A stretch of 64,000 nt of DNA from Chloroflexota bacterium. Its GTDB lineage: Bacteria > Chloroflexota > Anaerolineae > Promineifilales > Promineifilaceae. Made by a program: the position numbers and the translations under genes. The notes beneath the pieces are model-generated. The model was not told the DNA's origin, ran no database searches, and saw only the letters and a list, made by a program, of their open reading frames with translations. Of this stretch, positions 35,901 to 45,400 are shown in pieces. How positions within the stretch are numbered: the first letter of the stretch is position 1; the number at the start of each line of letters is the position of its first letter. Location of the stretch: NCBI GenBank assembly GCA_022616275.1, contig JAKEFB010000120.1, forward strand, positions 1 to 64,000, written 5' to 3'.

Positions 35901-38900
35901 GAGGTAAAGGCGGACGGTAACGCCGTCGTAGGTGACCGCAGCGTGGTGCCATTGGCCCTCATTGACGACGGCCGGGCTGGAGATGACGCTACCACCCAAG
36001 AAGGAGACCAGCCTGTTGTCTTGATAGGCGAGCCACACCTGTCCTGGTTCACTGGTCGTGCTGTCGTCTTGCTGGATGAGTACACGGTAGTCAGCGGCGA
36101 TAGCGCCTGGTTTGAACCAGAGGGCGGCCGTAAAGCCGGTTTCGGCCGGGTTGAAGAGGTGCGAGAAGCTGACGGCGTGGTTGTTGTTGCCAAATTCAAC
36201 CGCCTGGCCGAAGACGCCGTTGGGGTCAACGGTGGGGCAGGTGAGGCAAACAGCGTGGCGCTCGTAAGCAGCGCTGTCGTGCAGCGTGGTCGTGCCACTG
36301 ACCGTGACAGGGGCTTCAAAGTGGAAGGCGATCTGTTCACCGCCCCAGTCGGCCTGGTCGCTGGCGGGGCCGGTGAGGGTGGCGGTATCCGAGATGACCG
36401 TGTTGTTCATGAGCCACCTGTTGAAGCTGGCCTGCGGCGGCCGTTCATCAAAGCGTAGCGTGCCCACGGCGTGGGTGGCCTGGTTGCCCACCAGGTCGGC
36501 GACGGTGAGCTGGATCGTGCTGACGCCCAGCGGCCGGAACCCTTTGATGCGGTAGATGAGTGACCAGTTAGCCCCGCTAACGATCGCCGGTTGCCCGATT
36601 TTGCCAACGATACGGCCGGTTTCGTCAACGAGGGTGACGAGGACGCTGGTAGGGTCCACACCGCTACCGGCCACGGCCGGGGTCGTGTTGAGTTCAGGGT
36701 CGGCGAGGGTGCCGCTGAGGTCAATGGACCAGTTGAGATCGCCGGTTTCGGCGAGGTTCATGGCGGTGTTGTTGTAGGCGCTGGCGGCGTTCGGGGCGGT
36801 GCCATCCACGAAGAAGACGTATTCAGGGCTGATTGTTTCATTGCCGACGACGTCCACAGCCCGGAACTTAACGGTGTAGCTCCCTTCGCCGTCCAGTTCA
36901 GCCGGATTAAAGTAGGGGCACCAGACCGCGCCGGTAGCGACTGCCTCCTGGCAGACCGGGGCGTTCTGCCAGTTGAAGCCGGTATCGTTCGGTCCTTTGA
37001 GGCCGAAGTCGAGCAGGGCGACGCGGCTGGTGGGGTCGGTGGCGTTGACGACGAGCTGTTGGTAGCTGTTGCTACGGTATTGGGCCGTGGTCAGCAGGGT
37101 AATGGTGGGGTCGTCGGTGTCTACGGTGACCTGGAAGACCGCCCGGTCACGATACCAGCGTAGCTCGCGCAGGTAGATGCTGGTAATTTCGGCCGCGGAG
37201 AGGGCGCGGCCGTAAGCGGCCAGTTCGTCAATCTGGCCGCTAAAGTATTGGTTAAAGGAGCCGTCGGTCTCGGCGTTGACACCCAGGTAGAGGGGGTCAT
37301 CCGGGTTGGGAACGGCCGGGGCGTTGTGGGTGACGGTATCAATGAGCACGCCGTCTACGTAAAAATGGGCGTCGTCGTTACTGTCCAGCACGACGGCGAC
37401 GTGTTGCCAGACGCCGGCTTCGAGCGGGGCCGGTTGGATGTAATCCTTGATGCCGTAGGTGGTAAAGATCAGCCCACCGGCGTAGATACCAAAGCCGATG
37501 CCATTGTTGGTGATGGAACGGCCGGAAGAGAGAATGCGCTGGAGGTCGGTGACGTTATCCGGCTTGATCCAACCCATGAGGGTGAAGTTGTTGGTCAGGG
37601 CGCCGATGGCGTCGGCCTCTTCAATGGTGATGTAGCCGTCGCCGTTGAAGAGGGCGGTATGGCCGATTTTGCCGTCGGTGCCGGGGGTGGGATTCAACGT
37701 GGTGATGGTCTGGCTGAGCGTATTGCTGAAGGTGATGATGGTTTGGGGCAGGCCGACGTAGCCATTTTGAGAAATATCGAGGAAAGCGGTGGCGCTGGCG
37801 TCTTCATCAAACTCGAAGCGCATGAGCGGCGCGGACAGGTTGTAGAGGGTCTGGATTTGGGCGGCCGAGAGGATTTCGGCGTAGGCGCGGTAATCGTCCA
37901 GATAACCGCGCAGCGGGTCACTGCCGTCCACGTTGGCGCCCAGGCTATAACCACCGATACCAAGACTATAGGTAGCGCCGATGGGGCGCAGATCTTCATT
38001 GTAGCGGGTGATTTCCAGCGAATCGTAAAACTGGCCGTTGAGATAGACGTGGGCGTTGGCCGGGTTAACGGACTTGTCAATGACCACCGCGACGTGGGTC
38101 CACTCGTTCCTGGGGATGCTGATAGGCAATTCATAGGGGGCGTAGAAGACTTGAGTCCCCACACTGGTCATGGCCACAAAGAGGCGGTTGGTATCCAGGG
38201 CAATCCCGGGGCCGTTGCCATTGATGCCGGAGAAGATAGTCCCCTGGTCGGCTTTCACCCAGACGGCGTAGGTGGCGCCGGGCACACCGCCGAGCAGTTG
38301 GTCATTGAAGCCATCAAAGTGGGCGGCGCGGTCAATGAAGCCGCGCAGGCCAAGGGTGGGGCAACGGTCGCCGCTGCAACTGTATTCGCTGGTGCTGGTC
38401 GCGTTTTCCACGGTGCTGCTACCGGGCACATCTTCAAAGGGGACGAAGGTTTTGAGGGTTGTGTTGGGTAGGTCCAGCGATGGGAACTGGATAACCTGCA
38501 AGAGATCGAGGGCCGCTTCTACCTCTTCGTCAAAGTGGTGGATGCTGGAGAGCGCGTTCTCATCCACGGTGGCGCTGCCGCTGACTTCGACCGCCTGGCC
38601 GGCGGGGTCAGCAAAGGTGACGAAGTCGGCGGCGATATTGATGATGGGCCATGTGGTGTTCATGAGAAGCTGGACACCATCGGGATCAACGGCCGCGGGA
38701 ATCATGAGGGTCTGGTCAAGTTGCCCGTTGAAGAAGCGCGTGGAGTTACTGAGGCGGCCGAGGGTGACGTTCATGCTGCTGGTGGCGTTGGCGCTGGCGG
38801 TTGCCTGGCCTGCCAGGTCACCATCCACGTAGAGGTAGAGGTTGTCGCCCTGGCGCACGGCCGTGGCGTAGTGCCATTGGCCATCGGTGAAGCTGGCCGG

Positions 38901-39401
38901 CGAGATGATATTCACCCCGCCACTGACGCCGGTGGGGAAACGATGGAGAAAGCGGAGCCGGCCGCTGCTGTTCAGCTCCAGCAGGACGCCGTGCAGGCCG
39001 GTGCTGGTTTGTACGGCCGAGAGAATATCTTGCTGGACGCCGGTGGTGGAGGATTTGAACCAGGTAGCGATGGTGTAATCGCCCTGGGCGAAATCTACCT
39101 CCCCCAGGGAGAGATAATCGTCCAGGCCGTCCAGGGTGATGGCCGAGCCGAAGAAGCCGGCGTTGTCCAGGGCGGGACAGTTGTCAACGGAGACGCAGTC
39201 TGCCTGTTGGGTATCGCGGGCGTGATTAATATAGCTGATGGCGGCCGATTCAAGGTCGAAGGTGTAAGTGGAGATCTGGGCGGGAGAAGGAGGGTGGAGG
39301 CCGTCAGCACAAATTGATCCAGACTGCCGTCGAACAGGGCCTGGCCATCCAATCGAGCGCCAATACGGCCGGGGCCGATCGTGCTGGTGAGGTTGGTACA
39401 C
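32940..39401 (-). CDS. Giant LamG/Calx-beta/cadherin-like/PKD surface protein, C-terminal half
   Basis: About 2,120 meaningful codons; sequence before about 39300 is a frame artefact, since the real N-terminal part is encoded in another frame upstream (39095-46351). Going from the N side: four LamG/concanavalin-like domains (each starting like GFFGSAITLDGLDDYLSLG and ending LDE...YDRVL), with Ig-like strands between the third and fourth. Then come Ig-like repeats, two Calx-beta domains (GDYQAINGTLTIPAGQ, ADYLTTTGTLVFAP), two cadherin-like/VCBS-type repeats (LDNDSDGDGD, VNDPPVAVDDEAQTQEDT), and two PKD domains (WDFGDG twice). The C-terminus has ARLFLPIIV, a Chloroflexota exoprotein motif. No cell-wall sortase signal is seen. 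It is likely a very large adhesin or matrix protein. Confidence 0.8.
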   Translation of the reverse strand: MYQPHQHDRPRPYWRSIGWPGPVRRQSGSICADGLHPPSPAQISTYTFDLESAAISYINHARDTQQADCVSVDNCPALDNAGFFGSAITLDGLDDYLSLGEVDFAQGDYTIATWFKSSTTGVQQDILSAVQTSTGLHGVLLELNSSGRLRFLHRFPTGVSGGVNIISPASFTDGQWHYATAVRQGDNLYLYVDGDLAGQATASANATSSMNVTLGRLSNSTRFFNGQLDQTLMIPAAVDPDGVQLLMNTTWPIINIAADFVTFADPAGQAVEVSGSATVDENALSSIHHFDEEVEAALDLLQVIQFPSLDLPNTTLKTFVPFEDVPGSSTVENATSTSEYSCSGDRCPTLGLRGFIDRAAHFDGFNDQLLGGVPGATYAVWVKADQGTIFSGINGNGPGIALDTNRLFVAMTSVGTQVFYAPYELPISIPRNEWTHVAVVIDKSVNPANAHVYLNGQFYDSLEITRYNEDLRPIGATYSLGIGGYSLGANVDGSDPLRGYLDDYRAYAEILSAAQIQTLYNLSAPLMRFEFDEDASATAFLDISQNGYVGLPQTIITFSNTLSQTITTLNPTPGTDGKIGHTALFNGDGYITIEEADAIGALTNNFTLMGWIKPDNVTDLQRILSSGRSITNNGIGFGIYAGGLIFTTYGIKDYIQPAPLEAGVWQHVAVVLDSNDDAHFYVDGVLIDTVTHNAPAVPNPDDPLYLGVNAETDGSFNQYFSGQIDELAAYGRALSAAEITSIYLRELRWYRDRAVFQVTVDTDDPTITLLTTAQYRSNSYQQLVVNATDPTSRVALLDFGLKGPNDTGFNWQNAPVCQEAVATGAVWCPYFNPAELDGEGSYTVKFRAVDVVGNETISPEYVFFVDGTAPNAASAYNNTAMNLAETGDLNWSIDLSGTLADPELNTTPAVAGSGVDPTSVLVTLVDETGRIVGKIGQPAIVSGANWSLIYRIKGFRPLGVSTIQLTVADLVGNQATHAVGTLRFDERPPQASFNRWLMNNTVISDTATLTGPASDQADWGGEQIAFHFEAPVTVSGTTTLHDSAAYERHAVCLTCPTVDPNGVFGQAVEFGNNNHAVSFSHLFNPAETGFTAALWFKPGAIAADYRVLIQQDDSTTSEPGQVWLAYQDNRLVSFLGGSVISSPAVVNEGQWHHAAVTYDGVTVRLYLDGQLVASEAGTAPGNSDGAMKLGVSQLLTHRFVGSMDEVFIYDRVLAAEEIFALAYTQGVGLQSVELALQPLDFAAIATGVISATTPGWQTAVLNNDTWQYQLSAGLEGFYDIALRATDNYNNIGRDNLIWRGLIDNVPPVVAATGQHIGGGSAAQTEYTFSFSDFVLDETSYVQPCGTGELVSLRYSDATLPYDGLPYQVTATCRVPGHDTSRDFTACDSVGHCATQTITLPPSVDVDSVAIFAPADNSVLTATVPISVSGGAYDLEAIQNVTVYANDVVIDVITPGGTVTDTLWATTWTPTAGGTYSLTAVMRDQANNTLTDTIAVSVSDVMAIGDATVNEVAGAADFLVTLSAAQAVSVTVGYATLDGGAVAPGDYQAINGTLTIPAGQVTGTITVSITDDVLYEGPEAFLVTISTNADGLVVADGIALATIVDDEPLPTLDIQDELVAESAAVATLTATLSPLSAFTETINYVTVNGTATAPADYLTTTGTLVFAPATAAVTMTIPLVDDALDEPDESFAVYLGGAVNIGDGLVLVTIADDDETPLAAPDVYTTTEEVVLAIAAPGVLDNDSDGDGDVITATLAAGPANGDLSLNPDGSFTYTPTLNFFGTDVFTYTAGDGVNTSAPTAVTLLVAGVNDPPVAVDDEAQTQEDTAVTIDVLANDLEVDGQALAVVSVSQPVSGTAVINPDETVTYSPAANFYGVEFFTYKISDGVYTDTATVTVTVTSVNDPPILQSLIITPTVPDEGQEVSFEAVVSDPDLLRRVNGMLAVLWDFGDGATAAGTLTPTHTYADNATLTVTLTLTDTQGGVSVYFNPLLVNNVAPQVEAGEAVTVTVGAAAALAGSFADPGQDSHTITWDFGDGQTASGTLTPTHLYENVGVYTVTLTVTDDDGGVGSDQVVVTVIPARLFLPIIVGSGAQALGPGEMGALSAPDILAGYPTGQDTPTLPSRATADQIPVGGRCWYNFYCFPRPYSAMAFSA

Positions 39402-42400
39402 GTGCTACCTGAGCAATAGCTGTAAGTGCCAACCTGGACATCATTAAAGAAGATGCCAAGACGGTAATAGTAGGTGCCGCTGTAACCACGAGCGATGACG
39501 ACGCTCACTTTCGTCCAGGTGTTGAGCGGCAGGCTGTTTCCCACGGAGGTTAAAGCGGTGACACCTTCGCGCACCACGCCGAGGCGGCCCGTTTCATCCA
39601 TAAAGATGTCAATGGCGCCCACGCCCTGGCTATCCAGAATGGTGGCGGTATTGCCGGCCGAAGGATAGCTGTCGGGATTGATATAGAAAACGGCCGAAAC
39701 GTTTCTCTCGGTGTCGTTGAACGGGGTAAGGATGGTGTCGTTTACGCCGTCAAAGTTAACGGCGTAGCCGCTAAAGCCAGCGGCCGTGCGGCTGGGACAG
39801 AGATCGGCCGCATCGCAAGTAGCGGTATAGGTGGAGGTGCTATCGGGGAAGTAGAGGCCATTGTAATTGCTGGCGACCTCGTCAAATTTCAGGAGGAAGG
39901 CAGGCTGGGTAAAGTCATACCAGCCGTCCTGGTGGGTGTTGTAGACGCCGTTGTAAACGCTGATGACTTCGATGGGGTCGCCGAAGCTGTTGGATTTGTC
40001 AATGGCATCGTTGTTGTAGAAGACGAGTTCGTCCAGGCGGCCCTGCAGCGCGGCGGAACCGGCCATATTGTTGCCGATGCGGCCGGGGCCGACGAGGATG
40101 GAAATGCTACTGCCAAAATTCTGGACGCTGATCTGGTTGGTGTTGCGGTAGACGTAGGCAACGGTGTCCGTGTAATCCCTGAAGGAGTAGACAAAGTGTT
40201 GCCAGGCGCCCAAATTGGCCGCCAGGGAGTAGCTGGTCACCAGAGGCGCCTGCCCGGCGACCTGGAAAACCAGGTTGCCAGCGTCGTTGATGGAAATATC
40301 GAGCGCGCCGTCGTCCGTGCGTTCGGTGTCAAGGATAGACATCGTCTGGCCGGCCGGGGGGAGGGCATCCAGGTTGAGCCAGAAGGCGACGGCGTATTCA
40401 TCGAAGGTACCGCCCATCGAGGGGAGGATGACGCTGTCTTGAGGTTCTGTAAAATGGACAGCGCTGCCGTAGCGGCCGCCAACGCCGGTGAGCGGGCAAC
40501 CGCCGTCGCCCAAACAGGTGGCGGTGCTGCTTTCGCCCACCCAGTTGGTGAAGGTGTTGATCTGGTCCTCTGGTTCGTAGCTGAGGGCGACGGCCGGGTA
40601 AGCGACGGTGGGGGTGAGATAAGCAGTGTCGGCAGCGATAAAGCCGTTGACAGCCTGGGTGGGGCTGGTGTTGGTGATGGTGGCGCGGTAGGTGAGCGTC
40701 GCGCCGGGGGTGACGAAGAGATCGTTGGGGTTGATGCGGCCGTTCATGAGCGCCTGCACCTCACTCGCCGATAGCGCCCGGTCGAGAACAACGACTTCGT
40801 CTAGCGGGCCGACAAAGTAATCGGCAAAACCTTTATTGACCCCCACCAACATGGTTCCCTCGCTGGCCGGGGGTGTGGCCGCCACATTACCCAGGCTTTG
40901 CCCATCCAGATAAAGGGTCACGGTGGCGCCGTCATAGGTCACAGCGGCATGATGCCACTCGTTCGTGGTAACGGTGACAAAGTTTAGGACATTGCCCAAG
41001 GAGGTACTTAACTGGCCGACGGCGTTGACGTTGAGCCAGGTCCGCCCGGCGCCGTTGCCGTTGTTCTGCTGCAAAATGGTACGTCCCGACCCATAGTCGC
41101 CGGTGAGCTTGAACCAGGCGGCCGCGGTGAGGCTATCCACGCCAGGGTTAACCAGGAAAGGGACGGAAAGATAGTCGTCTACCCCGTCAAAGGAGAGGGC
41201 CGAGCCATAACGGCCGTTTTCACCGGCCGTGGGGCAATGACCGGCCGCCCGCTCACAGAAAAACGGATGTTGTTTCCCGGAGCTATCGGCAAAGACTTCG
41301 GCGGATGGGGACTCTTCAAACTGGCCGAAGAGGACCACGCCATTGTCTTCGTCGAGGTCGAGATTGTTGATTTGCACCAGATTCTCGATGACGGAGGGGT
41401 CGGTCTCGATTTGCGGGTGCTGGCCGAAGACAAACTCCTCGAGGTCGCTGAGGGAATCGAAGTCTTCGTCGGCGAGCCACGGGTTAGACCAGACGCGGGC
41501 GTAGGCGACGCCACTGCCGCTGTCATAGGGAACCAGCCAGCCTTCGATGGTTTCGACGTAGTCGTTGAGGCCGTCGCCGTCGCTGTCGCCCTGGAACGGG
41601 TTAGTGCCAAGGATGAGTTCTTCCTTGTCGTTGAGGCTGTCGAGGTCGGCGTCGGCCGCGCCCGGATCGAGACCGTAGGTAATTTCGTAGTAGTCGGTCA
41701 GGCCGTCGCCATCACTATCGTCGTCAAGGTCATTGGGGTCTGCGCCACCGGCGGCGACGTTGGCCAGCCCGTCGGCGTCCCGGTCAACCTGGGGGGGAAA
41801 CGGCAGGCTGCTGTTGAAGCTGTAGTTCCAATTGAGGGCAATAAATTCGGTGATAGTATCGGGCAGGATGTCGTAGACGATCGTTTCGCCGAGATTAATC
41901 GGGTTCGAAGCTGGCGTGGTGAAATATTTACAGCCGTATTCGATACTAGAATAGGTGAAACAACCTTCGACAGGGGCGGCGTAGGCCTCAATGAGGTAAA
42001 GGGTACCGTCCAGATTACGGTTGATACCGGCGCCGACATCGGCGAAGTTAACCACCTGGGTCACAACGTCGCTGACGCGGATGTAATGGCCGGGAAGCGA
42101 TTCCCAGGCGCTGTTCATTTGATTGAGTTCGATCCCACTGTGCTGGCTGGCGTCTGACGTTTCGAGAAAGTAGCGGAAGGTGGCCCTGCGGGCGTCGCTG
42201 TCGGAGGCGCTGTCGCGGAAGCGGAGCGTGTTGGTGACGCCAACGGTGACGGTGAGGCCGTTGCTGACGGTGAAGCCATCGTCAGGATTTAGAAGTGTGG
42301 AGCCAAGGATGTCAATGTCGAGCCGGCCGCTGTCGCCCAGGTTACCGATGATGATGTCAATGTCGTAAATCCAGGTGGCCATCTCTTCCGCCAGGGCCAT

Positions 42401-45400
42401 GATAAAACTGGCGTTGAACAACGAGGCGATAAAATCGGCGATTTGAATGAGCAAGACGAGGATGGTGCCAATGATGGGTAGGGCCAGTTGGATCAGGAAG
42501 AAGACGGCTTCAATGATGATAACGGCGATCACGGTGGCGAGAGCGAACCAGAAGGCAAGCTTGTTAGGGCCAATTTCGCCGGCGGCCCAGAAAGCGAAAA
42601 AGATACCAAACTGCATCAGGACGGTGAGGACGAAGCCGACAGCGGCGCTCACCCGGAGTTTGTTCATGAGTTTGTTGGCGGCGCCAATGGCGGAGCTAAA
42701 AAAGACGATTTTCCTGGCCTCGACGATGATTTTGGCCATTTGAGCGGTAGTGAAGTAGGTATCGGTGGCGAGGAGGATGGCGGCGCCGGTTTTGGTGAGG
42801 ACATCGGCCGCAACCTGGCCACCTTTGGAATCAGTCGTGTAGTGGAGGGTGATACCGGCGGCGATGAGACCGACGCCGACGACGATGACGCCGAGGGTAC
42901 TCCTGGTGTAAGGGCTCACTTCCTTGCCGAGTATTTCCTGCTTATTAGAGCCGATGATGGTGTAGTACGCTTCTTTGAAGCTGACTGTGTAGCGGCTGAC
43001 TTTGGAGTTAAAGGAATCTCTGACAGCCTGCCAAAAAGTAACCTTGTTGCCGGTGAATATCCCTTTCACTTTGGCCCACAATCCTGACGGTACAGAGCTG
43101 AGATAGTTGCCGGCAACAGCCGAGATTTCGCCGCTGCCGGAGAGAATGTATTGGTATTCGGCAAACGCGCTCTCGTCAATGTCGTCATCGTTTTCCCACA
43201 TAAGCTGGTCGTTGTATTCTTGCCAGGCCGAGATCCCCCGGCGAAGGGTGAGGTAATAGACCTGGGCCCAAATACGCTTGCCTTCAGACGTGGCCTGGCT
43301 ATCGAGCGACTCATCGGCCGGCTGGAAGAAAGGGTCTTGTTGGAGTTGCCAATCAAGATAGGTGAGGTAGTCGCGGGGGTTGAAATTGCTCCACGTTTGG
43401 GTGGCGGTGTTGTATTGGTAGCTGTCCCAGGAGAGGAAGCCCATGTTGATCAAACCGGCGTTGGCGAAGTCAATGGCCAGTTGGTTGCCGTTGAAGGCGC
43501 TGCCATCTCCCAAACCGGCGGTGCGAGAACGATTTTCCTGCATAAAGAGAAAAGTGGGGTAGGTCTGGGTTTCGTAACCACTGAAGACGGTATTGAGAAT
43601 GGCGTTGGTCTCGGTCACCATGATGTTGGGGAGCATGTCGCTATGTGGGTAGTTGAAGGTGGCGACGTCAACGGCGCTGGTGTTGCCGGACCACTCGTCG
43701 AGTTTGGCTTCGATGTTTTGCACGGTGACATCCCGCTGGCCGTCGCTGCTGCATTGGTCATTGATCAGGCTATCGCAGTCGCGGCCGCGTAAAAAGGTAT
43801 TGCCCAGGTTCCAACTGGCGAGCCACAGTTCGCCGTCAACGTTGATGTTAAGGTCATTGGCCGGGTTTTCATAGAGAATGGCCACGTCAAGGCCGTGTTC
43901 TTCGGTAATGAGGAGACTGGTAAGCTCCCATTCGTCGTAGTAGATTTGAATGACTTGCACGGTATCCTGGCGCTGGCAGGTATCGGGATCGTCCGTGGGG
44001 TTGATACATTCGTCGGTGAGCATTTGCACCAGCCAGGCAACACGGAATTGGTGGGGTACGGCCCAGTCAACGAGGCTGGGATCGGCCGTGGCGCCCTGGC
44101 TGGGCCAGTAAAGCATGTTGGCCTGGAAGGCGATGACTTCTTGACCATTGCTGCTGTTGACATTGTTTAGCGGCAGGTAGGCGTGCAAATCGCCGGAGCC
44201 ATCATCGAGGTCGTTGATTTGGACGCCGTATCGTTCTAACTGGGCGGCGTCGAGCCATTCGGAGACAGGGGCGCCAGGGGCGCGTTCGGCCGGCGCGCCG
44301 TCTTTGACCGGCAAGTTGGCGTAGTGGCCGTCGCTGTAGGGCATGATGATTTCCAGCATGGGCACGACGCGGACGTCGCCGAAGTCGGCGCGGGGGTCGT
44401 TGCTCTGGACCTCGCTATTCTGGGTGGTGTAGAAGGTGGTATCCAGGCGGCGCTGGATCTGCCCCTCCGTGTCGCCGGTGGGCCAATTGAGCACGTGGCC
44501 GTTGTAGTTAAGATTGTCTGCGGCCGTGGGGCGGAACTGGAGGGTCATTAAGACCGGTTGGCCGGTCTGGAGGTTATCAATTTTCAGTTCGAGCGGGTTG
44601 TCCCCGTCAAAGGTACGGTCGGGAACGGTGACGGGCGAGGCATCGTCAACGTCGTCCATGCCGTCGTCGTCGTCGTCAATGTCAAAGAGGTCAGGCCGGC
44701 CGTCGTTGTCGGTATCAGGGCAAATGGTATTCGGGTCGTAGTCGGCCATAGACGTAGACCAAAGCGGGCATTCCAGGCTGTCAAGACGGCCGTCGCCGTT
44801 GGTGTCCGGTTCGGCCGGGTTGAGATACCAATGTTGGCCGTTGTAATCGAAGCCGGTAATCTCGAACTGGTCGAGAATGGTGTCGCCGTCGGTATCGTCG
44901 GCGTTGGGGAGCGTATGTAGCTGATAGACCTCCACGTAGTCGCTAAGGGTGTCATCGTCGCTGTCGGTGGGGTCGGCGACATTTTCACAATCAGGTTCGT
45001 TGGTATATTCGGGGGTGCCGACAAGATAAGGGCAGGAGTCCCAGAACGCTTCGTCGGTATCACTGAGTTGGTCGCCATCGCTGTCGGTCGTCACGCCAGA
45101 GAGGTTAGGGATGCGGTCGGGAACAGCCAGAAGGGGCGCCTGCTGGCCGGGGGCAGCGACACGCGGCGCCTGCAAGGGGGATTGTTGGGGGTTCCAGGTA
45201 GGGCGAGCAGCTTCCTGGGCCATTTGTTGGGCTTCGGCCTGGCGCGCTTCTTGAGCGGCCGCCTGGTGTTGTTGTTCCTGGTAGAAGGCGGCCACCTCAT
45301 TGGCATTGAGCAAGGGGACAATGACAACGCCAAAGATGACGCCGGAGATAATGACTCGGTAGAGTTGGCGGGTATTCCAGTAACGGATGATAAGCAGGAT

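Noticed and set aside
37248-38471. Open 407-codon plus-strand frame inside the giant gene
   Set aside because: It mirrors the periodic LamG coding on the minus strand (Val/Gly/Asp-rich shadow) and matches nothing recognisable.
39095-39401. Programmed frameshift in the giant gene
   Set aside because: No slippery heptamer followed by a convincing pseudoknot or internal ribosome site was seen at the switch; mutation or sequence error is simpler.
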